DNA of 64,000 nt from Corbicula japonica (taxonomy: Eukaryota; Mollusca; Bivalvia; Venerida; Cyrenidae). Every line of letters starts with the position of its first letter. Position 1 is the stretch's first letter. The stretch lies in the NCBI GenBank assembly GCA_038501625.1, contig JAZAYU010000003.1, positions 1,119,001 through 1,183,000 on the forward strand. Reading direction: 5' to 3'. Below the pieces are notes generated by a model. It was not told the origin of the DNA. It was given only the letters and a program-made list of their open reading frames with translations, and did not search any database. The position numbers and the translations under genes were made by a program. Of the stretch, positions 23,548 to 35,119 are shown in pieces.

Positions 23548-23688
23548 ATCATTGGTATTCGGCGAAGATCAAGGTATCTCAACCCGAGGGTAATGCTTTC
23601 CAGACGGAAACGAGGCTGTGCCGAGTTTCCGTCTGGAAAGCATTGCCCGAGGGTTGGGATACCGCGATCTTCGCCGAATACCAATGAT
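23548..23688. repeat. 141-bp near-perfect hairpin element
   Basis: Arms of about 63 bp read 'attggtattcggcgaagatc' outward and 'ctttccagacggaaac' at the loop, separated by about 13 nt. It is likely a small MITE. No clear target duplication. Confidence 0.65.
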
Positions 23689-25579
23689 TGATTATTTTTC
23701 TCACTTACTTCTTGAAGATTTAAACAAAGTTCTTTAAAATTTAAAAAAAAAACGCGATTTTAGAGAACTATTTCTTTTGCGTAACTTCCAGTAGGAACGG
23801 TAAATCAGCCACGAATACAAAGTCCTGTCAACGTTCATCAACCCTAACATGTAGGCCTTCAACAATATCGTTACAAATAAAAGAAAGGAAAAGAATCGTG
23901 TTTTCATTGAATGAAAACAGCTGGTTTATCCTTTGAAAACGGATCTGCGATTTTTAAGGTTATTCGCGATTTCGTCACAATTCAAAATTCAAAAAAATTG
24001 AATTGTACATACCAGTTGAAATATCCCGATTAAACAGCAGTATATTTTCTATTTTATTCTCCATTCACTTTCTTCATAGATCCTGATGTTTAACGAAGCT
24101 CGCAACAGCGGTATAAGAATGAAACACTCTTAAAAAAGTAGCGTTTTCAGACTCATACCACGATAAACACTTCCAAGTTCCAGGGTTGAGAATTTAGCAA
24201 CCTCCGAGTGGATACTTTCCAAATGATTTTTGAAATAAATCCTGATAAAACAAAATCAACAGCTTGCTCTGTTTGAAAAAGTAAACATTCGTTTAATTAC
24301 GTCACATAATAAACTTAAATGACGTAGTTATAAGCATCATGACGTTGGCTAAATCAATAATGAAAGTGCTCAATTAATACGGTGCGCAATAATACGAAAG
24401 TACGCGAGCACGCGGAGTGTTAGATAAGGCCATGCGAGATAAGGAAATCTCACACGGCTAAAAATAGAGATTTTTCTGTCTAGTAAGTGAGAAAACATAG
24501 TCTCAATGTCTTTTAATAGCAGTACAAAACAGATCAGCAATAGGGGCTGCACAAAATATACCCATTTGTGTGTTTGATACTTGTTTATAAATAGAGGAAC
24601 CAAATCAAACATTATCAGTAAAAAGGAGAGCAAGTCAATAATAATAATTTGCTCTTATTCGTAACACGCAATAAAGGTTTTATTCTCTTGCAAACGTTTT
24701 TTTTTAATGAGACTCTTAAGCTTGGACCTTATCAAATGATGAGGAAGTAAATTGTGTAAAATGTGAAAAACGCACAAGAAATATTTAACTGCACTCAAAC
24801 AAAATAAATTAAGGATCAATTTTAAAATTTGATATTTCTAATATGTGTGTACGTGTAAGGAGTTTGAATTAAATCTCAAAATAGATTAAAAAAATGGGGA
24901 ACTTTAAAAAGCCGGCGAACACGACAATTGTGAACATATTGCAGACTCGGTTTGATTAAGCCTGTTCATGGGCAGTAATGGAAATGCTTATTACTGCCTA
25001 CCCACGCCGCCTAGCCCGGGTTTGAGCGCAACTCAATATTTACACAAATAAACAGTACAATGTTGATCCATTCCAAACCACGGTATGTATATGGCGGTGA
25101 ACATGCAACCTTCAATGCCGTATTTTCAGATTAATATCATTCCATGTTTAGATGCGTATGGTCACCAGATAAATCAATGCGGTTGCCCTAAACGAGAAAA
25201 AAAAATGGGCGGGACTCAACAGAATAGAAATTTGACAGGGGATCTTAGAATATAAATCCTGCATAATATCACAGACAATGCCAAAGGCAAAATTTAAAAA
25301 TCAGGAAGTATATCTATGGAATGATTAAACAATACCCGAATCTGTATAGGCCACCCATCTATAAACTGGCCGAAATATTTAAACAAATGCAATTTAAGAA
25401 GTACTATTGACATTGTACAGAAGTATCGTGCTCAACGACCTTACAAAATCTTTCAAATTAAAGTTTTTTTTTCATAGTAACATAGATTTAGTGTGACCCT
25501 TCATAATTTTAATTTAAGTGTTGATGGTTAAAGTTAACAAAGTCTCAACAAATAAACCGAATGGAACCGAAAGATGCCA

Positions 25580-25690
25580 GGGCCCAATGTCATAAAACTG
25601 TGATTGGAGACCAGTCTCAAATCTCAATCATCTTATTGGCTAAAATGGCGATCAGTCGGTCTCCTGATTTACTTTTATGATCTTGGGCCC
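25580..25690. mobile_element. Palindromic MITE, family B (divergent copy)
   Basis: Begins GGGCCCAATGTCATAAAACT and ends ATGATCTTGGGCCC, with a shortened centre ('gctaaaatggcgatcagtcgg'). The outer ends are best preserved in this copy and in the one at 59588. Confidence 0.65.
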
Positions 25691-25706
25691 ATAATTGGGC
25701 ATTCTG

Positions 25707-26210
25707 TTATGTTAACTGTAATGCTTGTGATTTCTGATTCAAATCCAGAATCGTTATCTGTATCAAGTTGTTTTCAGTTTGAACAGTTACAGATTCAGTG
25801 TGAATAACCAGTCTATAACGACGTGTTTGTTTTGTTCTTTTGTCCGATGACCTTTTGTCCGATGACCTTTTGTCCGATGCGTTTTGTGTTTTGTCGTCTT
25901 GTCCGATGCGATACGTGTTGTTTGCAGATGAGGTATTCTCGTGTGATATAGGTCGAGCATACGACTGATGGCAAGGTCTTTTAAATGTCGGAGGCGGTAT
26001 GGCTTTGAACGGTTTATACCAAGATAAATCCTGTGTCTGATATCGTGGTGAAAACCATACTAATTTGCTGCTTTGATAAAATTGTTTAAGAATTGTCCAC
26101 CAGGAGGTTTTATTAGGTCGTCTCCGGCCAGAAACCTCTCCTGCTGACTGACCAGAAATCTGTCCTGCAGACTGGCTAGAAGTGGGTCCTGCAGACTGTT
26201 GATTTCTCAT
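25707..26210 (-). CDS. Uncharacterised ORF, 167 aa (copy B of duplicated family)
   Basis: The open frame starts ATG in the context MRNQQSAGP, 17 bases after an AG acceptor-like site (TTTAATAG), suggesting an upstream 5' UTR exon. It is Ser/Gln-rich at the N-terminus, has a W-W/F-Y aromatic region (residues about 36-66), and carries three tandem SSDKR units near residues 112-124. Similarity to copy A stops near 25745, so the last dozen residues may be non-native. It lacks 294 bp present in copy A. No family recognised; it could be a mobile-element protein or a decaying gene. Confidence 0.45.
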   Translation of the reverse strand: MRNQQSAGPTSSQSAGQISGQSAGEVSGRRRPNKTSWWTILKQFYQSSKLVWFSPRYQTQDLSWYKPFKAIPPPTFKRPCHQSYARPISHENTSSANNTYRIGQDDKTQNASDKRSSDKRSSDKRTKQTRRYRLVIHTESVTVQTENNLIQITILDLNQKSQALQLT

Positions 26211-26353
26211 GTTAGTTCTTTTACCTATTAAAGAAAAAGAAATCTAGTTTTTTGTAGTTTAAAATAGTAAAAAAGTATTATGAAATACTAATAATATGAA
26301 CATTTTAATTACGGTTGCGCAAGGTGTGTATACGTGGCGACGTGAATGAGTTA

Positions 26354-26720
26354 AGCCCTGGTCACAACCCGCCGTGCGTCTTTTTTGTCCGTACGTGTTC
26401 CGCGGAGGTTACGTTCGCTGCGTTTTTGGGTCGGACGTGGCAAGAGCAGGGAGGAGGCACGTCACACTCACGGGTTGCGCAAGGTGTGAGTACGTAGCCC
26501 GCACGCCACATCTAGGGGTAAAAGGATGCGTGCATCGTACTTTCCGTAGATGGTAAGTGAGTTGTACGTGCTGACAACGTGCTTACAACGCAAGATCTCC
26601 GTGCGATTTCTATTTCAACGTAAGGAGGCAGTACTGCTCACGTACGGTGTTCGTACTCGCTCGCACGTTGTAAGTGCGTGCAAGTGCGGTAAACGTGAGA
26701 TTATTTCGGTGGCTGTTGGT

Positions 26721-26810
<90 letters not shown>

Positions 26811-27052
26811 ACGACCTATTGATGCTCTCCATAAACCACAGCTGCCGCTGCCTTGAAATGCCGCCCCTTCAACATGAGATATTGCAAATTCTGCTGCTGC
26901 AAAAACAGCTTGCAGTGGCACGGCAGGAACACTAGGTGCTATTACTTGCAGTTTTACGGGAGATGGAGAGGCAACAAGAACCCTAATTTTGGCCCACGTT
27001 TTTACAAGTAGACAATACGCACTTGCACATACGGTGGGTTGTGACCGGGGCT
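26354..27052. mobile_element. ~0.7-kb TIR element with central (AT)n
   Basis: Termini AGCCCTGGTCACAACCCGCC and the complement of AGCCCCGGTCACAACCCACC form inverted repeats. The interior is unusually GC-rich with many ACGT/CGTACG motifs, split by a long (AT)n tract at 26723-26807. Frames here are artefacts. The TTA/TCA at the edges hint at a 3-bp duplication, but this is not exact. Confidence 0.6.
26723..26807 (+). repeat. (AT)n microsatellite
   Basis: More than 40 AT units with no interruption. Confidence 0.95.
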
Positions 27053-27398
27053 CATTTCATTCATATTTGTTATAGGCTGGGACTACTTTCAACTACTTTT
27101 ACTTTAACTAAAAAATAGTTCACCAATTACTTAAAAAATTGCTTGAGTTGTTTTGGCTCCATTGAAAGATAGTGAAGATTTCTGTCATTTGTTTAACCAC
27201 ATGCTTTCAAATTCATAATAATGACTGTATAGAAAAAGGCAGCCGAATTTGATAAAGAATCTTGACATTCTGCCTGTCGCAGAGATGTAAAGTGAGTGTG
27301 AGGAACGACAACTCTGCGAAGGAGATTGGATTTCACCATCATACTATCGTGAATCGCGGAAAAGAAGAGAAAATAGTAAAGTTTGTCTATAAGGAAAC

Positions 27399-28465
27399 CA
27401 CAGGTGCTTGGAAGACGGACCCCGTATTCTCCAAACAGCCCCCCCCCCCCCCCAAAAAAAAAAAAATAAAGAAATAGGGTCTACACGGGGTGTATACGAA
27501 ATAAACTCATCTTTTTTGTTTTGTTTTGATAGATCGGGATCGATATCAGTCTATCCACACCGAATTTACTATCAAATACCAAGTTCTCTGAAAATTCGTG
27601 TTCCGACTTTATAAGAGTGTATAAGGTTATTAACCCCGATCCTATTTTGTCAAGCCAAAATGTAAACACAGTTTTTAAAAATCAGCATCGAAACAAATAT
27701 TGCACTAACCTTAACAAATCTGGTATCCTTTGAAAACTCATCTTCTCCTCTGTTGAATTCCGCCGACCACTGGCTAGGAAATTTAGAACATAATATCCAT
27801 TTTTTCATTTTCCGATGCCATACTAAAAATTATCGACTCGGCATAGAGTTTGGTTACAATGCAGGTATATGAGTGAATTTTGATTGGACGAGCGGTAATG
27901 AAGTAGTAATTTTGATTGGACGAGTATTAAAAAATTTGATCGAACCGCTACAAGAATATGTGACGCGATAGAATGCGGCTCGCTCGTCCAATCAGAATTC
28001 ACGCATATCATTCTTTGTAACCAAACTCTATGCCGAGGCGATAATTTTTAGTATGGCATCGGAAAAATTAAAAAATGGATGTTATGTTCTAAATTTCCTA
28101 GCCAGTGGTCGGCGGAATTCAACAGAGGAGAAGATGAGTTTTCAAAGGATACCAGATTTGTTAAGGTTAGTGCAATATTTGTTTCGATGCTGATTTTTAA
28201 AAACTGTGTTTACATTTTGGCTTGACAAAATAGGATCGGGGTTAATAACCTTATACACTCTTATAAAGTCGAAACACGAATTTTCAGAGAACTTGGCATT
28301 TGATAGTAAATTTGGTGTGGATAGACTGATATCGATCCCGATCTATCAAAACAAAACAAACAAGATGAGTTTATGTAGTATAGAGCCGTGTAGACCCTAT
28401 TTTTTGGGGGGGAGGGGGGGGCGGCCTGTTTGGAGAATACGGGGTCCGTCTTCCAAGCACCTGTG
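27399..28465. mobile_element. 1067-bp foldback (long palindrome) element with 7-bp target duplication
   Basis: Two arms of about 490-500 bp are nearly exact reverse complements, from CACAGGTGCTTGGAAGACGG at the left edge to its complement at the right. They flank a short asymmetric centre near 27900-27960. AGGAAAC is repeated at 27392-27398 and 28466-28472. The outer arms contain a C-run/A-run on the left and G-run on the right. No transposase; minus/plus frames repeating MFTFWLDKIGSG are just the two arms. Confidence 0.85.
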
Positions 28466-28777
28466 AGGAAACACCGTATGAATCAAATTGAATCTGCTTT
28501 CTTAATAAAGAGCAAAAGAGTGACGCGTATCTGTGACCGTGTTCCCCTGGCCAGGTTTCTTGTAATTAAGCCGGTAAAATTTTCAACACAATTAAATTCA
28601 AATAGTTTGCAATGCTTTGTTAGATCAAAAGGCAAAATAAACCCATTTTAGTAACATCATTCAATTGGTGCCTGGTGTACTGGTTATATGGTTGAGCCTC
28701 ACATTGAGCATCTATTTTGAGTTTGTGACTGATATTGGTAGATATTGATTTTTATCGCATTATTTAATATAGCGATG

Positions 28778-30318
28778 TGTGGTAAAGTTGGAATTCAGTA
28801 ACACCAGATTATGTATTATTGTGTAATCTATTATGTCATTTTACATAATATCATTTTAAGTATCTTTCATATATAATCACATTTCCTATATATCCTTTAT
28901 TGGCATTACTATGGTAATTAAAGTATTGCCAAGGGAAGCAACTGCTACTGTACTTAAATTCAGGCTTAGGCCTATGTAACACTATGACTCATCAATAGTA
29001 CTTTAACCCTGAATGCATTATTTTGTTTTAACTGTGTTTTCTCATAACATGATGATATTTAAATAGTACTTCCTGTGAAATTAAGTGTATTCAGTTAAAT
29101 ACATTATTATTTTAAGGGACTATTTCTTGTTGCTGAGGAACTACTTTCCTTTGTTTATAGAGTAAGGATACAAAATTTGCTTTGTTAATTAAAATACTTT
29201 GTTGTGCACATTTAACATTGATTTATGTATCTTATGTGTTATAAAATGTTTTAATGTTATTTGTAGTACAAATAAGTGCACAAATATGATTTAATGGATA
29301 ATTGTTTAATCCAGTTAACTTTGTTTATAGATTATATTATTTTACTGCATTTTGATTGGTTGATAATGGATTACTCCAGTGGGAGATACCATTAGTGCTA
29401 TAAAACCTGAAGTTCTGTTGAATTTATCATTCTGGCCACATTTTTCTAAAATGCAACAACTAAAACTGGGAGCTTGATCCTAAAGATCATAGCTAATTAA
29501 AATGTAATTTCTAAATTCTAAAACTTAGATTAATAAGAGAATTTAGGGGAATATTTCTAAATTATTGTTTATTTACATTAAAGCAGAAAAGAAGCTTTAA
29601 TTTTGGCACTTAATTAAATAGATTAATTTATTTATAGACTTTTTGGAACTTTGGCTTTTTAGTAATTATTTATAACTAAATAGACCATCTTTCAACAGAG
29701 ACTTTGTCTTTGTTTCTATGTTATAGACTGGGTTTTTAATCCCTTTTGGTTTTAAACTCCTGGCTATATCATTATATGAGAATTTACGGTTGTTAGATCC
29801 TGACTGGTAGACCTGTGAGCTATCCGTTGGTCAACTGTACTTTCTTGAGCGCGTTTAAAGGTCTTTACTTAATTTCACATGATCTTTTAGGCCAGAATCG
29901 CTCAATTTAAGGTTTAGGTTATTTTCTTTAAGACTTGGCTGGCACTTATATAATGTAGATACTTTGTATCATTCATGTAATGTACATAATGTTCATGATT
30001 TAGATTTAGTTTTTTTTTACATTACAATTCATCAAAACAGACTGTTGTTTCTTTTCAATGTAGATTAAGTACAGCTTTTACATTAAAGAAAACCCTAATC
30101 ATTTACTGAGTTAAGTTTCCTGGCTGGGCTTATCAGTACATATTTTACAGCCAGTGGTGTCATCCTGACAACGCATTTAAGTGTTACGGGTTCAAAAACC
30201 TCCCGTACTCAATTGACCTTACTTTAAAATACATCTAAATTCTAAATTACATAACTCTACGTAAGGTCACATACAAAATTACGCAACGGCCGTAACCTTC
30301 AAAAGTAGCTCCACCAGA
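28778..30318 (+). repeat. LTR 1 (5' LTR)
   Basis: Starts TGTGGTAAAGTTGG, ends CCACCAGA. It differs from LTR2 and LTR3 at eight positions in its left half, and agrees with LTR2 but not LTR3 in the right half. Confidence 0.9.
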
Positions 30319-30322
30319 AAAT

Positions 30323-30340
30323 TGGCGTCAGAATCGGGAT
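30323..30340 (+). promoter_or_regulatory. Candidate primer-binding site (first internal region)
   Basis: TGGCGTCAGAATCGGGAT follows LTR1 by 4-6 nt. TGG is the complement of the tRNA CCA end. The specific tRNA is not assigned. The second copy is at 35124-35141. Confidence 0.55.
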
Positions 30341-30871
30341 TCAGTTAGATGGCTAATGTTAGGACGTATTTCAAAATTTGTTAATAATTAAAAATAGGTA
30401 CTGATTCTGACAACTTCGCGTTAGTTAAATTTTTTATATTACAAAGTGCCATATATTTTTGTAATATTTTTTGGCCAAGCAATTATTTTTGTAAATAAAT
30501 AATTTAAAGGGGAACTTAGCATTATTTAAAAGCACTGTAATATATATATGCTACTAATTCACTACTTAAGTTTCAGCATATTTCACTTCTAGTGAGATAT
30601 ATCGAACATATTCAAAGCTTTAACTGCTTTAGATTTGTTTGGCTAACATTTATTGTTAGTGAAGAGAATCTAGGTTCCAGATAAAAGCCATATAGAATAC
30701 CTGAAGATTGTCAGACTACTAGACCAAACTCAGATTGTCAGACTACTAGAACATACCCAGATTGTCAAACTACTAGAGCACTCTCAAGTTGTCAGAAAGA
30801 AGAGAAACCAACTCTACAACATAGACGTACACCTATTCAAGCCCCACTGATAGAACAACGACAAGCTACTT

Positions 30872-31695
30872 ATGGAACCAGAGACAATAGAAGCTTACAA
30901 CCGACCAAGACAACTGTATAACCAACCAGAGCCAACATGGAGGCCAAGTCTGAAACTACCAACATTCAATGGGAAAGCCGAAGAATGGGAATCGTTTTGG
31001 ATACAGTTCCAGATCTGTGCCAGATCCTGCCACTTCGACAATGAAGAGTTTGCGACGCATCTTCTGATGAGCCTTAAAGGAAGCGCCCTCTCTTTTCCAC
31101 CAGCTTAAGATATGATGTACTTCAAGATGCTGACCAGTTTTCGACAGCCCTAAAGTCCAGATATGGCTACACAGTTCCTGCCCAGATACAGCGTGCAACA
31201 CTCCACAGCCTACAGAAGATTGCTACAGAAACACTCTATGACTACGCTTCAAGAGTACAGACAGCCATGCAGAAAGCATACCCGGACATACAACACACCG
31301 AAACATTCCAGCAGCTGACAGTTGAACAGTTCTTGAATGGCTATCCAGATCAAGACCTAGCTTATGATGTCAAAAAGTTCAACCCGAAGACAATTGATGA
31401 AGCAACTGACAGACTTGCCTGGATGGAGTCATGCTTGCAGCATACTAGGAAAAGACCACTTGTAAGAAAAACTACTGTTGACGAAGATAACAGAAAATTA
31501 GAAGAGGAGAGTCGGATGAGAAAACAATATGTCACAGAAGAGCGTTTTCTCCAATTTGAAAGAAACATGCACAGATCAATGCAGACAATGCTAGAAGACT
31601 TAGCCGAGAAGTACTTCAGAAAGCAACAAGAAGCCAGCATCAGAGTGAAGAACTGCGAGGAAAAAGTCAACAGCAAAGAAACTACTCATTTGTAA
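30872..31695 (+). pseudogene. gag of copy 1, frameshifted
   Basis: The first frame (30872-31108) carries gag-like residues (FNGKAEEWESFWIQF, HLLMSLKGSAL) and stops at TAA. The homologous reading resumes in another frame from about 31105 and runs to 31695, including a charged, possibly coiled-coil C-terminal part. A one-base shift near 31095-31108 separates them. The identical lesion is in the second copy, so it predates the duplication. No protease or reverse transcriptase follows. Confidence 0.75.
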
Positions 31696-31808
31696 ACCAA
31701 CAAGATGCAATCAATACACCAAGAGCAGACTTTAGAGAACTTACCATCTCAGACTTCACAGACAGACATTACCAAGCTGATGAGAAGACAAGGCAGAGTC
31801 TACAAATT

Positions 31809-32582
31809 ATGCTCAACCGGCTTACAGCTATTAATGATCAGCTACAGAATGAAGCTACGACCTACAGCAAAGAATTCCATGATGCTGACGGCATGACAGA
31901 TACCTGGTCAGATCGCAGAGACTTGATACCAACCAACCAAAGACCAGAGGGAAAACATTCAAGTAAAGAAGCCAAGACTACAAACTTAAATGACACTTAT
32001 CTTAACAACTATATTCATAGAGACATAGAATACATCCAGAGACAAGATCAAGACTTATCACACCTCCATCAGTGGATAGATGATAAGACATTTCCGACCA
32101 AAGAAGACGCAGAGCATCTTAGCGCTTCTGTCAGGAAGTACTTGCAGATTGCGAAGAATCTAATAAGGAAGAATGGTGTAATCTACAGAAAGACAACTAC
32201 GACAAGGGATAAACTACAGCTACTGGTACCAAAGTGTCTGCAGTTATCGATCACTAGAGACAACCACAACCTTATGAAGACAGACCACACTGGAGTGAGG
32301 AAAACATCCCGGAGACTACGAGAGAAATTCTACTGGTTCAAGATGGATCATGACGTAAGGAACATTGTAAGACATTGCGAAACATGCCATCAGAACAGGA
32401 TACCAGAGAAGAAATCATCAATCAAACTGAGAAGATACCTGAAGAAGCCCTATGCTGAAACTATCACCATTGTTTCAGCAGAAAACACAACCAAGAAGAG
32501 GACAAGAAGACATGAAGAGACCAATCCAAAGAAGATGAGAAACACCTATGGTAATGGCACCATAGGGCAGAAGATATGTTAA
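31809..32582 (+). CDS. Integrase N-terminal zinc-binding fragment, copy 1 (257 aa)
   Basis: Residues about 80-200 resemble the H2C2 domain of Ty3/Gypsy integrases: His153, His160, Cys190, Cys193, with the typical YWFKMDHDV block and an upstream NGVIYRK segment. The catalytic DDE core, reverse transcriptase and RNase H are missing, and the rest is Lys/Arg-rich. Whether it is translated is unknown. The region from 32583 to the purine tract at 33565 is non-coding. Confidence 0.7.
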   Translation: MLNRLTAINDQLQNEATTYSKEFHDADGMTDTWSDRRDLIPTNQRPEGKHSSKEAKTTNLNDTYLNNYIHRDIEYIQRQDQDLSHLHQWIDDKTFPTKEDAEHLSASVRKYLQIAKNLIRKNGVIYRKTTTTRDKLQLLVPKCLQLSITRDNHNLMKTDHTGVRKTSRRLREKFYWFKMDHDVRNIVRHCETCHQNRIPEKKSSIKLRRYLKKPYAETITIVSAENTTKKRTRRHEETNPKKMRNTYGNGTIGQKIC

Positions 32583-33564
32583 GGAGCAGCGCGCCATGCC
32601 ACTGAAGCTGAGGAGGATGATCAGATGAAGACCATGACAATGTAAGACTTTATTTTCAGGCTGTGCTCCATTCACATTTTGTAAGACTTAAGTAAATGTC
32701 TTTGTGATATTGTTTAAGTAATTGATGGTTTTGTAACAGATATCTTTGTGGAGCATGGCAGTTAATCTCCATTAGGCTTTGCAACTTGCATATTGTTTAT
32801 GTCATGGAATTGCTGGAAGCATGGAGTCAATCTTCATCTGTCTTTTATGCAAGGGCTTACTGTTCGAATGTTACATTGGGTTAGTGCATGGAGTCAATCT
32901 TCATTATGTACATTCTGATAGTTTGCCATCTATGTTATTGAAGTATAACTGAGATGTGATGGCAATTCTTTGGCAGGGCTAGTTCCAGAGATTGTCTCAT
33001 CTCTTCTTCATATTTTATTCATTGATTATTTCTCAATATTACATATGAACATTTACATTATATTTGTATTTAACAGTGATGTTTGTTAGGCAAAACTGCA
33101 AAGATTTTATTTCTTTTATTTGCCGGAGCACGGTCTAGGTACAACTACTGAGGGATCCTGCCTACATGCTGATGTGACAGTGGTTATGGAGAAGAAGACA
33201 ATATGAAACAATGTTACAAAGTGACAATGAAACTGTGATGGTAATAATATAACCTGACAAGATGTGACATGTGAAGTATGATAAAGTTAAAGTATGATAA
33301 AGTAAGATACATAGGAGAACATCGTGAAACTTTTAAGACAAACATTTTAGATGTTTCTTTTTATTCATTAACATATTTTTAAGTTGATTTAAATGCTGAC
33401 TGATGATAAAATATTATCATAATTATGTTGACTATTTTTTATGTTTTAAATACCAGCCAAATATCATTTGTAGGTGTTCTGTATTAAAACATAATCTGAT
33501 GTTACCTCTATGTAAGATTTCGAGGACGAAATCGGAAAAACTTTAGAGGTAAAGTTTTTCTTTC

Positions 33565-33575
33565 AAAAGGGGGAG
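33565..33575 (+). promoter_or_regulatory. Polypurine tract of copy 1
   Basis: AAAAGGGGGAG ends three bases before LTR2. Upstream at about 33520 a small hairpin 'gatttcgaggacgaaatc' resembles the end-of-pol sequence seen before this tract in many Gypsy elements. The copy 2 tract is at 38366-38376. Confidence 0.7.
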
Positions 33576-33578
33576 CTT

Positions 33579-35119
33579 TGTGGTAAAGTTGGAATTCAGT
33601 AACACCAGATTATGTATTATTGTGTAATCTATTATGTCATTTTACATAATATCATTTTAAGTATCTTTCATATATAATCACATTTCCTATATATCCTTTA
33701 TTGGCAATACTATGGTAATTAAAGTATTGCCAAGGAAGCAACTGCTTCTGTACTTAAATTCAGGCTTAGGCCTATGTAACAATATGACTCATCAATAGTA
33801 CTTTAACCCTGAATGCATTATTTTGTTTTAACTGTGTTTTCTCATAACATGATGATATTTAAATAGTACTACCTGTGAAATTAAGTGTATTCAGTTAAAT
33901 ACAGTATTATTTTAAGGGACTATTTCTTGTTGCTGAGGAACTACTTTCCTTTGTTTATAGAGTAAGGATACAAAATTTGCTTTGTTAATTAAAATACTTT
34001 GTTGTGCACATTTAACATTGATTTATGTATCTTATGTGTTATAAAATGTTTTAATGTTATTTGTAGTACAAATAAGTGCACAAATATGATTTAATGGATA
34101 ATTGTTTAATCCAGTTAACTTTGTTTATAGATTATATTATTTCACTGCATTTTGATTGGTTGATAATGGATTACTCCAGTGGGAGATACCATTAGTGCTA
34201 TAAAACCTGAAGTTCTGTTGAATTTATCATTCTGGCCACATTTTTTCTAAAATGTAACAACTAAAACTGGGAGCTTGATCCTTAAGATCATAGCTAATTA
34301 AAATGTAATTTCTAAATTCTAAAACTTAGATTAATAAGAGAATTTAGGGGAATATTTCTAAATTATTGTTTATTTACATTAAAGCAGAAAAGAAGCTTTA
34401 ATTTTGGCACTTAATTAAATAGATTAATTTATTTATAGACTTTTTGGAACTTTGGCTTTTTAGTAATTATTTATAACTAAATAGACCATCTTTCAACAGA
34501 GACTTTGTCTTTGTTTCTATGTTATAGACTGGGTTTTTAATCCCTTTTGGTTTTAAACTCCTGGCTATATCATTATATGAGAATTTACGGTTGTTAGATC
34601 CTGACTGGTAGACCTGTGAGCTATCCGTTGGTCAACTGTACTTTCTTGAGCGCGTTTAAAGGTCTTTACTTAATTTCACATGATCTTTTAGGCCAGAATC
34701 GCTCAATTTAAGGTTTAGGTTATTTTCTTTAAGACTTGGCTGGCACTTATATAATGTAGATACTTTGTATCATTCATGTAATGTACATAATGTTCATGAT
34801 TTAGATTTAGTTTTTTTTTACATTACAATTCATCAAAACAGACTGTTGTTTCTTTTCAATGTAGATTAAGTACAGCTTTTACATTAAAGAAAACCCTAAT
34901 CATTTACTGAGTTAAGTTTCCTGGCTGGGCTTATCAGTACATATTTTACAGCCAGTGGTGTCATCCTGACAACGCATTTAAGTGTTACGGGTTCAAAAAC
35001 CTCCCGTACTCAATTGACCTTACTTTAAAATACATCTAAATTCTAAATTACATAACTCTACGTAAGGTCACATACAAAATTACGCAACGGCCGTAACCTT
35101 CAAAAGTAGCTCCACCAGA
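33579..35119 (+). repeat. LTR 2 (middle, mosaic LTR)
   Basis: The left part (to about 34283) matches LTR3 at all eight diagnostic sites. The right part (from about 34773) matches LTR1 at four sites including the terminal CCAGA. It has two private indels: one G lost near 33733 and one T gained near 34247. Confidence 0.9.

Larger units (their letters stand above)
21427..25019. mobile_element. 3.6-kb element with ~110-bp inverted termini
   Basis: The left arm 21427-21535 and right arm 24903-25019 are reverse complements with small indels. Shared blocks include 'gggctaggcggcgtggg', 'cattactgcccatgaacagg' and 'tgtcgtgttcg'. The interior holds a dead non-LTR retrotransposon fragment and a short hairpin element, but no transposase. 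No target duplication was recognised. It may be a composite formed by two inverted copies of a shorter repeat. Confidence 0.55.

Noticed and set aside
26315..26935. Several frames with Tyr-Ile repeats
   Set aside because: They derive from the (AT)n tract and its TIR element.
28206..28651. Plus-strand frame repeating the peptide at 27481-27669
   Set aside because: The two frames are the arms of the palindrome, not paralogous genes.
31362..31676. Minus-strand 104-codon frame, present in both LTR copies
   Set aside because: Antisense to gag with no domain; conservation is explained by the duplication.
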